A DNA stretch of 53,804 nt from Halobacillus sp. A1 (GCF_024189295.1 NZ_JAIZEN010000020.1:1-53804); one strand, 5' to 3'. Shown: positions 8,051 to 16,964, numbered from the stretch's first letter. Notes: generated by a model from the sequence alone, not told the origin. Program-made: numbers and translations.

Positions 8051-8548
8051 TTTGCTTAGTAAAAGGTTATTGTCTTGTTTCGCTATCGGGAGCAAATCTT
8101 GAATGAATAGTGGTTGGTTCCCTTTCTAAATATTTAGACGAAAATATTGAACTCTAACGGAGCATTTTAACTCATTAAGTTCGAATAAATGAATGTGTAG
8201 TAGAGGTGAAATCAGAGTGATACATCGGAAATCGATCCGTTTCCTGGAGCTCCTAATCTCCCATTATGTCTTGAAGCTTAATTTCCTTAATTGGACTTGT
8301 CGCCTGAAACTTAAAAGGGAAAATAATTAACAGAAACGTAACAATTTTTTTCTAATTATTTGTGTGAAAATGTAGTATGATAGAACATAGATTGTTAGCG
8401 AACGAGTGCTATTTGACAAAGAGCAGTAAAGGAAGATTAAGGTGCCCTTATTACCCTGAGCTCGGGAAGAAATTACTTTTTTTACAAGTATAACGAACGT
8501 CAGCCAAGTACTTGATCCTAGCCTACTTTAAGCATAGGGGACACGTAT
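8051..8548. other. Long intergenic region / leader upstream of a 58-residue membrane peptide
   Basis: I see no gene here. TATGAT at about 8376 in an AT-rich setting could be a -10 box, which would leave a leader of roughly 165 bases before the small ORF at 8549. The leader includes ACCCTGAGCTCGGG followed by a T-run (about 8453-8482), which could form a weak attenuator-like hairpin. No known riboswitch class was recognised. Confidence 0.3.
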
Positions 8549-8725
8549 ATGATGAAAAACTTTTTGAAAGACTCACGCACATTCCTTTTATTCGCGCTCG
8601 TACTTATCGGCCTTCTCGCATTCAAACAAACCGACGTCCAGCCCGTTGAAGAACGTACCATCATCGAACACTTCGACAGTGAAGAGAGCGTCTACATGAA
8701 AGAAGAAATCCTTATTCAAAACTAG
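8549..8725 (+). CDS. Small single-pass membrane protein (58 residues)
   Basis: A short gene starting ATGATG with AGGGGACACGTAT upstream. The product begins MMKNFLKDSRTFLLFALVLI, so the N-terminus is basic and followed by one membrane helix (about residues 11-26). A short acidic external or cytoplasmic tail contains PVEERTIIEHFDSEESVYMK. No family recognised. Support for its reality: a ribosome binding site at proper spacing, a coherent membrane-peptide composition, and a perfect terminator 12 bases after the stop. It lies alone in a gap of about 1.1 kb with a long untranslated leader, suggesting a regulated small protein. Confidence 0.65.
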   Translation: MMKNFLKDSRTFLLFALVLIGLLAFKQTDVQPVEERTIIEHFDSEESVYMKEEILIQN

Positions 8726-8737
8726 ATACATACTCCA

Positions 8738-8771
8738 CCCTGCATCTGCTTAGGCGATGCAGGGTTTTTTT
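8738..8771 (+). terminator. Terminator of the 58-residue membrane peptide gene
   Basis: CCCTGCATC (8738-8746) pairs perfectly with GATGCAGGG (8755-8763), followed by eight T. Confidence 0.9.
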
Positions 8772-9048
8772 ATCGGACGGCTCCCATAAAGAACTGGAGA
8801 ACTATGTATCGGATAAACTTATCCATTTCAACCATATGGCGGACCGCTTCCAGTGAGTGCGTTAATATTAGGAAGGTCGGACCTTTCCTATACTATTTCG
8901 GGGGAAATTTTTCTCCGCCCCATCGCTCAAAAAAACCGTTGATAGCAGCCTAAACGGTTTTTCTGCTGCAAGAAGAATCTTTCTTTTAGTCTAACCAGTT
9001 ATGATCTATAGTTCCGCATCCTGCCCGAGAAAGCATCTTCCTTCCAAA
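8772..9048. other. Noncoding gap with two hairpins
   Basis: No gene seen. A hairpin AAAAACCGTT / AACGGTTTTT (8931-8940 with 8953-8962) has the form of a bidirectional terminator although no gene ends next to it. A second near-palindrome, AGGAAGGTCGGACCTTTCCT, lies at about 8870-8890. Possibly the remains of a lost gene. Confidence 0.4.
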
Positions 9049-9077
9049 GAGAAAAGGCCCTCTATAGAAGAGGACCC
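9049..9077 (-). terminator. Terminator of the galactonate operon
   Basis: On the minus strand GGTCCTCT, loop, AGAGGGCC then TTTTC: a stem with one G-U pair directly downstream of the permease stop at 9091. Confidence 0.8.
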
Positions 9078-9090
9078 ACCTTTCTTTCTT

Positions 9091-10452
9091 TTATGAAATA
9101 AAGAAGCTTATAACAAGAGTGATACTAAACCCGACCAGGGCGATAATCGTTTCCATTACCGTCCATGACTTTAGTGTGTCCTTCTCTGATAAACCAAAGA
9201 AGCGGTTAACCATCCAGAACCCAGAATCGTTCACGTGGGAAGCAATGGTTGCCCCGGAAGCGATCGTAATTACGAGCAGGGCTAGCATAGGGCCTTCTAT
9301 ACCGAGCGTATCGATAATAGGCGATATCAGACTGGCGGCTGTTACCATTGCAACCGTAGCTGAACCTTGGGCAATACGTACGGCTGATGCAACAATGAAA
9401 GCAAATACAATGATCGGCATGTTAAGATTACTCATCGTATCAGCGAGCACATCCCCGATTCCAGCTTCAACCAGCACTGTTCCGAATACACCGCCGGCGC
9501 CGGTAATCAAAATAATTACACCGGCAGGCTCCAGGGATTTCGTTGCAATTTCCTGAATTTCTTCCTTAGAGTATCCTCGGCGTGTACCTAATAAATAGAA
9601 AGTGACGAGTGCTGTAATAGTCAAGGCTACACCTGGGTCACCAATGAAAGTAAAGATAGATACCCATGTGCTTTCCTCCGAAAGTAGAAGAGACCCGAAC
9701 GTATTCAGCAGGATTAAAAACAACGGCAGCAAAATCAGGCCGGCAATCATTCGGAAGCTTGGCAGGTCTTTTTCATATTGCTTACCTTTCGCTTCCTCTG
9801 CCATATTTCTCATCATCTCTTTTGGCACAGTCGCATGAATTTTCTTAGCGATATATGTACCAAAGATCGGCCCCGCAAGAATCGCTGCGGGTATACCAGC
9901 TATGAAACCGAATAGGATTACCCAGCCAATGTTAGCTCCAAGCAGGGAAGCCACTGAAATAGGACCCGGTGTAGGGGGAATGAAGCTGTGGGTAACGGCT
10001 AACCCGGCCAACAGCGGAATTCCATAGTACAAGAGGGATTTACCTGTTTTCTGAGCCAGGCTGTACAGAATCGGTACTAAAATTACAAAAGCGACATCAA
10101 GAAACACAGGAATGGAAATGATAAACCCTGTCAGAACCATCGCCCAGTTTATACGTTTTTCTCCAAATTTATTCATAAGCGTCAAAGCTAAACGTTCTGC
10201 TCCGCCGGAAGCTTTCAGGATCTCACCGAACATGGCGCCAATCCCGATAATGATGGCAACTTCAGCTACGGTTCCTCCCATACCTTCCGACACGGCATCC
10301 AATACTTCTCCAGAACTCATCCCAGAGAGAAGACCTACAATATAACTGACGAGAATCAAGGCGATAAACGCCTGTAACTTTGTTCTGATCACAAGGAAAA
10401 GTAATAGCGCGACACCGAAAGCGGCAAGCAATATTAATCCTGCTGCAGACAT
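9091..10452 (-). CDS. GntP-family sugar-acid:H+ symporter (probable galactonate permease)
   Basis: A 453-residue inner-membrane permease with about 12 hydrophobic helices. Family signatures include GIGAMFGEILKASGGAERLA, FVILVPILYSLAQ, THSFIPPTPGPISVASLLGA and HVNDSGFWMVNRFFGL, all typical of GntP gluconate/sugar-acid transporters. As the last gene of a D-galactonate catabolic operon it most likely imports D-galactonate (inference); gluconate or another aldonate is possible. E. coli uses the unrelated MFS protein DgoT for this. The start has AAAGGAGCGGATTAAC before ATG. It follows the dehydratase gene after a 60-base gap and ends at a terminator. Confidence 0.92.
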   Translation of the reverse strand: MSAAGLILLAAFGVALLLFLVIRTKLQAFIALILVSYIVGLLSGMSSGEVLDAVSEGMGGTVAEVAIIIGIGAMFGEILKASGGAERLALTLMNKFGEKRINWAMVLTGFIISIPVFLDVAFVILVPILYSLAQKTGKSLLYYGIPLLAGLAVTHSFIPPTPGPISVASLLGANIGWVILFGFIAGIPAAILAGPIFGTYIAKKIHATVPKEMMRNMAEEAKGKQYEKDLPSFRMIAGLILLPLFLILLNTFGSLLLSEESTWVSIFTFIGDPGVALTITALVTFYLLGTRRGYSKEEIQEIATKSLEPAGVIILITGAGGVFGTVLVEAGIGDVLADTMSNLNMPIIVFAFIVASAVRIAQGSATVAMVTAASLISPIIDTLGIEGPMLALLVITIASGATIASHVNDSGFWMVNRFFGLSEKDTLKSWTVMETIIALVGFSITLVISFFIS

Positions 10453-10512
10453 GTTAATCCGCTCCTTTCAATAGTAATGTAATTAGTTTCATAATCTGGC
10501 AGTTTATCATCT

Positions 10513-11661
10513 TTACCATTCGGCGACTGTACCATCGGCATGACGCCAGATTGGATTCTTCCATTGATGTGCTTCTTTGGAAGCTTCTTTCACCCGTTCT
10601 TCATTAATTTCAATTCCGAGACCAGGCCCCTCAGGCATATTGACAGCTCCGGATTGATAGCGGAACACGTCCGGATCCACCAGGTAATCCAAAAGGTCAC
10701 TGCCTTTGTTGTAATGGATGCCGAGGCTTTGTTCCTGAATGATGCAGTTCGGTGTACATGCATCCACCTGCAGGGAAGCGGCCAGGTTGATCGGGCCAAG
10801 CGGGGCATGCGGAGCCACCGCTACATCAAACGTCTCGGCCATCGAAGCAATTTTCTTAGTTTCTAAAATACCGCCGGCGTGAGATAGATCCGGCTGGACG
10901 ATATCCACTATTCCATCCATCAGCATCCGTTTAAATCCCCAGCGCGTATAATTTCGTTCTCCTGTCGCAATCGGCGTCGTCGTATGTTTGGCGATTTCCT
11001 TAAAAGCTTCAAGATTCTCTACGAGGACGGGCTCCTCGATAAACATCGGACGATAAGGCTCTAATTCCTTCACAAGAATTTTTGCCATTGCTTTGTGAAC
11101 GCGTCCGTGAAAATCAATCCCGATTCCAAAATCATTCCCTGCCGTCTCGCGGATCGCCGCCACCCGCTCAACCGCCGCGTCTACTTTTGTATAGCTGTCA
11201 ATGTAATTCATCTCTTCGGTTCCATTCATTTTGATCGCTGTAAAGCCGGCGTCAGCTTTTTCTTTAGCAGCGGCGCCGACGTCATCCGGGCGGTCCCCTC
11301 CAATCCAGGAATACACCTGGATATTGTCACGTACAGCACCACCAAGCATTTCATACACAGGCATATCGTGATACTTGCCTTTTATATCCCAAAGGGCTTG
11401 TTCAATCCCGGAAATCGCACTCATCAGAATGGGTCCGCCGCGATAGAAGCCGCCCCGGTACAGAACTTGAAAGTGATCTTCAATTTGGCGGGGGTCCCTG
11501 CCTATCAAATAATCCATCAGTTCCGTAACACAGGCTTCCACGGTATGAGATCGGCCTTCAACAACAGGCTCTCCCCAGCCGCTGATTCCTTCATCTGTTT
11601 CAATTTTTAAGAACAGCCAGCGCGGCGGTACTTGATAGAGTTTAAAATCAGTAATTTTCAT
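10513..11661 (-). CDS. dgoD: D-galactonate dehydratase
   Basis: Converts D-galactonate to 2-keto-3-deoxy-D-galactonate, the first step of the DeLey-Doudoroff pathway. The 382-residue sequence follows E. coli DgoD closely along its length: [52 protein letters not shown]. Mg2+-binding acids of the enolase superfamily lie in GIDFHGR, FIEEPV and ATGER, and the general base His in APHAPLGP; the tail [11 protein letters not shown] is diagnostic. I choose ATG 11661 (MKITDFK), matching the family start and preceded by AAAGGATGTGGAAACCT; the frame is open four codons further. It overlaps the end of the aldolase gene by 14 bases. Confidence 0.95.
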   Translation of the reverse strand: MKITDFKLYQVPPRWLFLKIETDEGISGWGEPVVEGRSHTVEACVTELMDYLIGRDPRQIEDHFQVLYRGGFYRGGPILMSAISGIEQALWDIKGKYHDMPVYEMLGGAVRDNIQVYSWIGGDRPDDVGAAAKEKADAGFTAIKMNGTEEMNYIDSYTKVDAAVERVAAIRETAGNDFGIGIDFHGRVHKAMAKILVKELEPYRPMFIEEPVLVENLEAFKEIAKHTTTPIATGERNYTRWGFKRMLMDGIVDIVQPDLSHAGGILETKKIASMAETFDVAVAPHAPLGPINLAASLQVDACTPNCIIQEQSLGIHYNKGSDLLDYLVDPDVFRYQSGAVNMPEGPGLGIEINEERVKEASKEAHQWKNPIWRHADGTVAEW

Positions 11662-12301
11662 AGGTTTCCACATCCTTTATCGCTCTCACAAATTGTTGAG
11701 CGCGCTTTGTTATATTGTTCAGTGCCTCGTCGTCTATCGTTTGATTCGTATTCACAAGGGCGCTCCCTAGACCGGCGGCAACCGCGCCTTTTTCAAAATA
11801 CTCCCTGACGTTCGACAAATTCACACCGCCGGTCGGCATTAATGGGATATGGGGAAGCGGGCCGTGGATATCCTTCATATAGCCCGGACCCATAACCCCC
11901 GCCGGAAAGACTTTAATCAGGTCGGCTCCATGTTCATAAGCGGTTAGGATTTCTGTCGGAGTCATTGCACCCGGAATACTGACAACCCCATACCGCTTCG
12001 TCATTCGGATCGTTTCTCTATCGACGGTTGGGGAAAAAATAAAGTCAGCTCCAGCTGAAATCGCTGCTTTCGCCGTTTCCGGGTCGAGCACCGTTCCCGC
12101 ACCAACCACCATGTCCTCACCGAATTCCGCGCTTACCCGTCGAATTAAATCAATGCATTCCGGCGTATCCGCAGTAATTTCCATAATGTGAACCCCGCCT
12201 TCATGCAGTGCTCGGGCGATCTTCACAACATCTTCACCTGCCGCGCCGCGAACGACGGCAACCAGTTTATGATTCATCATTTTCTGAAAAGTGTTTCTCA
12301 C
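11648..12301 (-). CDS. KDPG/KDPGal-type aldolase
   Basis: A 217-residue class I aldolase of the Eda/DgoA family. It should cleave 2-keto-3-deoxy-6-phosphogalactonate (or -gluconate) to pyruvate and glyceraldehyde-3-phosphate. Motifs: VAVVRG at 14-19; catalytic Glu41 in [15 protein letters not shown] at 65-73; FIFSPTVD; and the Schiff-base Lys130 in [17 protein letters not shown] and AAGLGSALV form the phosphate site. In the operon it sits between the kinase and the dehydratase, so the 6-phosphogalactonate reaction is most likely. The Eda and DgoA subgroups cannot be separated by eye. It starts 12 bases after the kinase gene with AGGAGCTTTTTGTG before ATG. Confidence 0.93.
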   Translation of the reverse strand: MRNTFQKMMNHKLVAVVRGAAGEDVVKIARALHEGGVHIMEITADTPECIDLIRRVSAEFGEDMVVGAGTVLDPETAKAAISAGADFIFSPTVDRETIRMTKRYGVVSIPGAMTPTEILTAYEHGADLIKVFPAGVMGPGYMKDIHGPLPHIPLMPTGGVNLSNVREYFEKGAVAAGLGSALVNTNQTIDDEALNNITKRAQQFVRAIKDVETYENY

Positions 12302-12313
12302 AAAAAGCTCCTC

Positions 12314-13267
12314 CTATCGGTCTACATCTTCTTTACTGACCTGGTTTTGAAAGTCAGTCAGCCTCTTCTTGTCCGGCAGCCCTTCGACATCGCCGTCAAC
12401 CATCGTCACCATTGCCCCAACAGCGTTCCCGCGTCTGGCAGCATCCTTTAGTTCTAATCCATCAAGCAGACCCGAGATACATCCGGCAGCGAATCCATCC
12501 CCGGCTCCGACTGGGTCTGCCACGTGGTTCACAGGAAATCCTTCGATGTAACCCGAAGTCTGCTCAGAGTATACGTAAGCCCCCTTTTTCCCAAGCTTCA
12601 TCACTACAGCAGCGGCTCCATTTTCAATAAATTGCCGGGCTAAATCCTCATGGCTTGAACGGCCAAATAGGAATTCAGCCTCGTCGATTCCCGGCAGTAC
12701 AATGTCTGCGAGACCGGAGAGCTTCAGCAAAACTTCGCGCGCCTTCGTTTCTTTCCATAACTTACGGCGCAGATTCGGATCAAAAACCACCGTCACTCCA
12801 TTTCGTTTCGCGTAATCCACTGCTTTTAAAACGGTTTCATAACAGCTGTCACTAAGTGCCGGAGTAATGCCTGTGACATGTAAATAATTCGCTCCGGCAA
12901 TGTATTCCTCATCTATGTCTTCAGGCCTCATACGACTCGCTGCCGAATGCCGCCGGTAGTATTTCACTCTGATTTCATCAGCTGACAGTCGTTCTTTGAA
13001 AAAAATCCCCGTGTCAGCTTCATCGTCTAAGGTAACCCGGCTGACATCCACTCCTTCCCCGCGTATAAAGGCACGTACTTTTTCTCCGAATTCGTCATCT
13101 CCCAGCCGGCTGACCCAGCCTGACTCATGACCAAGCCTTGATAAAGAGATCACGACATTGGACTCGGCTCCGGCGATTTTCGTAGAAAAATCACCCGCAT
13201 AGCGCATAAGCCCGGATGATTTTGAGGTGAACAAGACCATCGTCTCTCCTAGCGTAATTACATCCAC
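12314..13267 (-). CDS. kdgK: 2-keto-3-deoxy sugar-acid kinase (PfkB family)
   Basis: A 317-residue ribokinase/PfkB-family kinase that should phosphorylate 2-keto-3-deoxygalactonate or -gluconate with ATP. N-terminal MDVITLGETMVLF, GGA-like substrate motif IAGAESNVVISLSRLG, FDPNLRRKLW, and the C-terminal signature DPVGAGDGFAAG with catalytic Asp257. In E. coli this step in galactonate breakdown is done by the unrelated DgoK; here a KdgK-type enzyme takes the place, inferred from the operon. Genuine 2-keto-3-deoxygluconate use is equally possible. It starts 14 bases downstream of the regulator gene, with AGAAAGGAAGGGTA upstream. Confidence 0.9.
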   Translation of the reverse strand: MDVITLGETMVLFTSKSSGLMRYAGDFSTKIAGAESNVVISLSRLGHESGWVSRLGDDEFGEKVRAFIRGEGVDVSRVTLDDEADTGIFFKERLSADEIRVKYYRRHSAASRMRPEDIDEEYIAGANYLHVTGITPALSDSCYETVLKAVDYAKRNGVTVVFDPNLRRKLWKETKAREVLLKLSGLADIVLPGIDEAEFLFGRSSHEDLARQFIENGAAAVVMKLGKKGAYVYSEQTSGYIEGFPVNHVADPVGAGDGFAAGCISGLLDGLELKDAARRGNAVGAMVTMVDGDVEGLPDKKRLTDFQNQVSKEDVDR

Positions 13268-13281
13268 ATTACCCTTCCTTT

Positions 13282-14025
13282 CTAGTATCCATTACGTTGT
13301 GAAATGACCTTCGATGTATGCAGCAATTCTTCCGCTATGAACGAATGCCTCGAAGATACCCTGCTCTTCGGACCGGCCACACTAACTGCCGCAATCATTT
13401 CACCGGCAGCATTGTAGATCGGAGCAGCCAGGCAGAATAAGCCGGTTTCATTTTCTTCATCATCGATCGCATATCCCTGTGCCCGAAATTGTGGAAACTG
13501 AGCCTGTAATACGACAGGATCTGTAATCGTATTATTCGTGATCGCTTCCATATTGATGGAGGACAGTATATTGTCACTTACAGCCTCCGGCAAAAATGCA
13601 AGAAACGCCTTGCCAAGTCCTGTACAATACAGCGGCTTTCTCATTCCGATTTGAGCACTCGTCCGCACGGATCGGTAGTTATCTACTTTGGCTACGTAGA
13701 CGAGCTCCTTCTCCATCAATACAGCCATAAAGATGGTTTCTTCCACTTTTTCCATTAACTCCCTAAGTAAGGGCTGAGCCTCTGTATTGACATCGAGCGT
13801 CTCTAACGCCCGCGTGCCGATTTGAATCAACTTTGGTCCGAGCTTGTACTGCTTTCGTTCCGTCATCGTTAACACCTGTCTGCTATGCATCGTCTGTATT
13901 AAATGGAACGCACTGCTCTGCGGCAGTGAAAGCTTAGCAGCAATTTCCTTCAAAGGGAGTCCACCCGGGTAATCCTTTAATAAATTCATAATATCTATCA
14001 CACGGCCAGCTGATTTAACCGACAT
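13282..14025 (-). CDS. IclR-family transcriptional regulator of the galactonate operon
   Basis: A 247-residue regulator. Residues about 1-65 form a winged helix-turn-helix (VIDIMNLLKDYPGGLPLKEI, LSLPQSSAFHLIQTM); about 80-245 form the IclR effector domain with ETIFMAVLMEKELVYVAKVD, YCTGLGKAFLAFLP and ETGLFCLAAPIYNAAGEMIAA. It heads the catabolic operon and faces tandem palindromes just upstream of its start (14042-14076), so autoregulation and induction by a sugar acid or keto-deoxy intermediate are likely (inference). KdgR-type IclR proteins commonly control such pathways. Ribosome binding site AAGGAGGAGTGCGGG precedes the ATG. Confidence 0.92.
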   Translation of the reverse strand: MSVKSAGRVIDIMNLLKDYPGGLPLKEIAAKLSLPQSSAFHLIQTMHSRQVLTMTERKQYKLGPKLIQIGTRALETLDVNTEAQPLLRELMEKVEETIFMAVLMEKELVYVAKVDNYRSVRTSAQIGMRKPLYCTGLGKAFLAFLPEAVSDNILSSINMEAITNNTITDPVVLQAQFPQFRAQGYAIDDEENETGLFCLAAPIYNAAGEMIAAVSVAGPKSRVSSRHSFIAEELLHTSKVISQRNGY

Positions 14026-14041
14026 CCCGCACTCCTCCTTA

Positions 14042-14076
14042 ATTCATATATGTGAATATAATTCATATATATGAAT
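14042..14076. promoter_or_regulatory. Tandem palindromic operators for the IclR regulator
   Basis: ATTCATATATATGAAT (14061-14076) is a perfect 16-base palindrome. ATTCATATATGTGAAT (14042-14057) is the same with one change. They are 19 bases apart, about two helical turns, directly upstream of the regulator's ribosome binding site. This suits two dimers of the IclR protein repressing the operon. Confidence 0.65.
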
Positions 14077-14337
14077 AATTATCCATAACTCTACCACAAT
14101 AAAACGCTTTCATCAATAGAAAACAATAAGAAAAAAGCAGTTCCTCATAAATTCCAGGAGCTTCAGGATACCTTGGATTTCCTTAACCCTCAGAGCAGAA
14201 ATTTAGCACGATCTCCCAGATTTTTCATTGAAAAAAACAAAAAAAAAAAAAATCTGCAAAAAAAGTGATCCAAACTTTCCGCCCATTCGATAGCTACACA
14301 AGAACACCAACAAAAACTAAAGGAGAGTGACCGAAAC
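14077..14337. other. Divergent intergenic region
   Basis: Lies between the galactonate operon and the surface-protein gene. It contains a long A-rich tract (about 14228-14252), which may act as curved DNA or an UP element for the rightward gene. No gene seen. Confidence 0.4.
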
Positions 14338-15669
14338 ATGAAAACAACCAAACGAATACTTATCACGATCATGGCCATTATGCTGCTTACCCCATCCCTG
14401 GCGATGGCCCATGACCACTCAGAACCGACGACAAAAACGCCAGCCTCTGATTTGAGATCAACGCTGGATCAGCTGCTATCGGAGCACTTCGCTTTAGCAA
14501 CAACCGCGATGATGAAAGATTATGACGATGCCGAAGACGCCGAGCAGGCTTATGCTGCACTTGATCAAAATGCGATGGATATGACGCCGGCAGTAGCTTC
14601 CGTATACGGCGATGAAGCAGCCGCTCAATTCGAAGAGATTTTTGTGAACCATAACGATTATTCTCCAGATTTCGTCGAAGCTGCGAAAAGTGGCGACGAA
14701 GCGATGCGTGAAGAAGCGGAAGCAGAAGTGGATGAATTCGTAGAGGAATTCGGTGAATTTTTATCAACAGCGACAGAAGGTAATCTTCCAGCTGACGCAG
14801 CAAAAGAAGTGCTGGCTGCTCATGAGGAAGATGTGATCAGCACGTTCGATCACTATGTAAATGAAGAATATGAAGAAGCGTATGGTGCGTACCGTGAAGG
14901 CTTCCACCGTATGTTCGATATTAGTAAAGCCTTATCTACAGCCATTACGACACAAATGCCTGATCAATTTGAAAATACGAAAGCCGACACACCAGCCGCT
15001 GACCTTCGTTCTACGTTGAACAGTCTGGCTTCTGAACATTTTGCATTAGCCGCTCTTGAAATGCAAAAAGGATATGACCAGGCGTCTGATTACGATTTCG
15101 TCACGTGGGCTGAAAATATGCACACAGAAGATTTCAAAGCAGCGATCGCTTCCATTTATGGAGATGAAGGAGCTGCTCAGTTTGAAAAAGTTTGGCAGCA
15201 GGATCACATCAATGCACAGTCTGATATCATTACAGCTGCATTAGAAGAAGATGAAGAAGCTCGTATGCAAGCGGAAGAAAGTCTGCAAATGTTCGCTGAA
15301 GAATTCGGAGCGTTCCTTGGATCAGCAACGGAAGAAAACCTTCCAGCTGAAGCCGCGACAGAAGCTGTATGGCAGCATGAAGAACAAGTCCTTGCGACGT
15401 TCGACAACTATGCAGCCGGCGATTATGAAGCTGCTTATGAATCGTACCGTGAAGGATATGGCTTCATGTTTGGAATTGGTGAAACATTAGGTGAAGCGAT
15501 TGTGACGCAAATGCCAGATCAGTTTGCCGGAGAAGAAATGCCTGAAGAAATGCCGAAGACTGGTTTCGGTGGAGCAACTGATGCAAGTACCACGTGGATG
15601 TGGGTTGCTTTTGCAGTAACAGCTCTAGCTGGTGCTGGTTTCATGATCAGAAAGAATGCTAACCAATAA
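14338..15669 (+). CDS. Tandem-duplicated surface protein with MPKTG sorting signal
   Basis: A 443-residue exported protein. Residues 1-24 are a signal peptide ending AMA. Two homologous, mostly helical domains follow with a period of 184 residues (about 34-217 and 218-395). Both keep TPA-DLRSTL, SEHFALA, ASVYGDE or ASIYGDE, NLPA-AA, HEE-V--TFD-Y, YREG and TQMPDQF. The conserved His pairs and acidic residues could bind metal (inference). The C-terminus is a sortase signal: MPKTG at 405-409, a membrane helix (WVAFAVTALAGAGFMI) and a basic tail RKNANQ. The next gene encodes a sortase 50 bases downstream, so it is very likely its substrate. The fold family was not identified with certainty. It is acidic, with AAAGGAGAGTGACCGAAAC before ATG. 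Confidence 0.85.
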   Translation: MKTTKRILITIMAIMLLTPSLAMAHDHSEPTTKTPASDLRSTLDQLLSEHFALATTAMMKDYDDAEDAEQAYAALDQNAMDMTPAVASVYGDEAAAQFEEIFVNHNDYSPDFVEAAKSGDEAMREEAEAEVDEFVEEFGEFLSTATEGNLPADAAKEVLAAHEEDVISTFDHYVNEEYEEAYGAYREGFHRMFDISKALSTAITTQMPDQFENTKADTPAADLRSTLNSLASEHFALAALEMQKGYDQASDYDFVTWAENMHTEDFKAAIASIYGDEGAAQFEKVWQQDHINAQSDIITAALEEDEEARMQAEESLQMFAEEFGAFLGSATEENLPAEAATEAVWQHEEQVLATFDNYAAGDYEAAYESYREGYGFMFGIGETLGEAIVTQMPDQFAGEEMPEEMPKTGFGGATDASTTWMWVAFAVTALAGAGFMIRKNANQ

Positions 15670-15719
15670 CATGCTACACTAGAAAGAGAAACTTTTTTTA
15701 AAAAAAGGAGCGGAGGGCA

Positions 15720-16697
15720 ATGAAGTGGAAAATTTATTTTACCGTAGTGGGCTTGGTTGCCCTGCTGCTCACGGCCTATAGTACCGATGTATTTGCGAAC
15801 TGGACGAACAGTTCCGAGCCTGAAGAAGATACGAGAGGGGAACTTTCTTCGCAGTCGGACGAAAACCTTACGCCTCCTGAGGAAGACGTCCCGCTCGATG
15901 AAGAGTTCACCATCTTAAATGATCAGGAAACCTTAGAGAAATTCCAAACTGAAAAGAAACAGGAAGAAGGCATCACCCCGACACACATAAAGATTCCAAG
16001 CATCGACGTCGATGCCCCGATTGAACAAGTCGGCATCCTCGATAACGGACAGATGGGTGTGCCGCAGGAAATGGAGAAAGTCGGCTGGTTCGAGCCAGGC
16101 ACGAAACCCGGAGAAAACGGGAATTCCGTGTTAGCCGGTCATGTCGATAGTAAAACGGGCCCGGCGGTATTCTTTAAGCTCGATCAATTGGAAGAAGGTG
16201 ATGACATCATCGTTTCTGATGAAGAGGGCACCGAGCTGACGTATACCGTGAAGCGGATGGAAAGCTATCCGTATACCGATTCACCGATCGATGAGATTTT
16301 CGGGCAGACCGATCAAAAAAATCTCAACCTGATCACATGCACCGGAACCTTCAACCGTGAAGCCGGCACCCACGATGAACGTCTCGTCGTCTACACCGAG
16401 CTTGTCGAACCTGAACAGCAAGAAGAGGAAGAAGAACAGGAACTCGACATCCAGTCACCGACAAACGTTGAAGTAAGCGGCACGTTCATCACCTGGCACG
16501 CGGTTCGCGTAGAAGGCGTCGCCGGCTACCGTGTCTATAAAAGCACAGACGGGGAAAATTACGAAAAAGTCGCCAGTGTTTCATCCCACGAACGCAAATC
16601 GTTCACGGATGAAAAAGCGGCCGATCACTCGTATTATGTAACGACGGTGTACCTGGATGGGACGGAGTCGGATCCATCGGAGGTTGCACCTGAATAA
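15720..16697 (+). CDS. Class F-like sortase with C-terminal fibronectin type III domain
   Basis: A 325-residue membrane-anchored transpeptidase that links sorting-signal proteins to the cell wall. It has an N-terminal anchor (KIYFTVVGLVALLLTAY), an acidic linker (about 30-85), then the sortase core (about 88-228). The core has IKIPSIDVDAPIEQVG, catalytic His141 in LAGHVDS, Cys207 in LITCTG and Arg221 in DERLVVY. After an EEEEEQE linker, residues about 243-325 form an Fn3-like domain (TNVEVSGTFITWHAVRVEGV and YYVTTVYLDGTESDPSEVAP). The single-domain layout with GPAVF and ITC-G fits class F. The Fn3 extension is unusual. It follows the MPKTG protein gene by 50 bases without a terminator, so the pair is probably one operon. 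AAAAAAGGAGCGGAGGGCA precedes the ATG. Confidence 0.88.
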   Translation: MKWKIYFTVVGLVALLLTAYSTDVFANWTNSSEPEEDTRGELSSQSDENLTPPEEDVPLDEEFTILNDQETLEKFQTEKKQEEGITPTHIKIPSIDVDAPIEQVGILDNGQMGVPQEMEKVGWFEPGTKPGENGNSVLAGHVDSKTGPAVFFKLDQLEEGDDIIVSDEEGTELTYTVKRMESYPYTDSPIDEIFGQTDQKNLNLITCTGTFNREAGTHDERLVVYTELVEPEQQEEEEEQELDIQSPTNVEVSGTFITWHAVRVEGVAGYRVYKSTDGENYEKVASVSSHERKSFTDEKAADHSYYVTTVYLDGTESDPSEVAPE

Positions 16698-16717
16698 TAG
16701 AATAATGAGATTGACTA

Positions 16718-16749
16718 AGCAGTTCCGTATGTTGCGGATCTGCTTTTTT
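16718..16749 (+). terminator. Terminator of the sortase operon
   Basis: AGCAGTTCCG pairs with CGGATCTGCT (one mismatch), followed by seven T, 20 bases after the sortase stop. Confidence 0.8.
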
Positions 16750-16936
16750 TGTTATCTGGAGGCGGATTACTTTATTCGTCCGCATATAACTGGTTCTCAA
16801 AAACAAGCGGTGAGTGCGGCACAAACCTATCTTGATTACTCATCTTTTTCAAGGCAGGGTTTGATCGACCAAAGGCAGGATGGATGACAAGTAGGATAAT
16901 GAACTCCTGGACATAACCTCGTAGGGATGAAAATAA

Positions 16937-16964
16937 AAAAAGCACCCCAGAAGAGGTGCTTTTT
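16937..16964 (-). terminator. Terminator of the acyltransferase gene
   Basis: AAAAAGCACC and GGTGCTTTTT form a perfect stem. Given its form it may stop transcription from both sides, lying 20 bases downstream of the minus-strand acyltransferase. Confidence 0.85.

Noticed and set aside
11095-11610. 171-codon plus-strand ORF
   Set aside because: Lies antisense to dgoD; low-complexity composition typical of a shadow frame.
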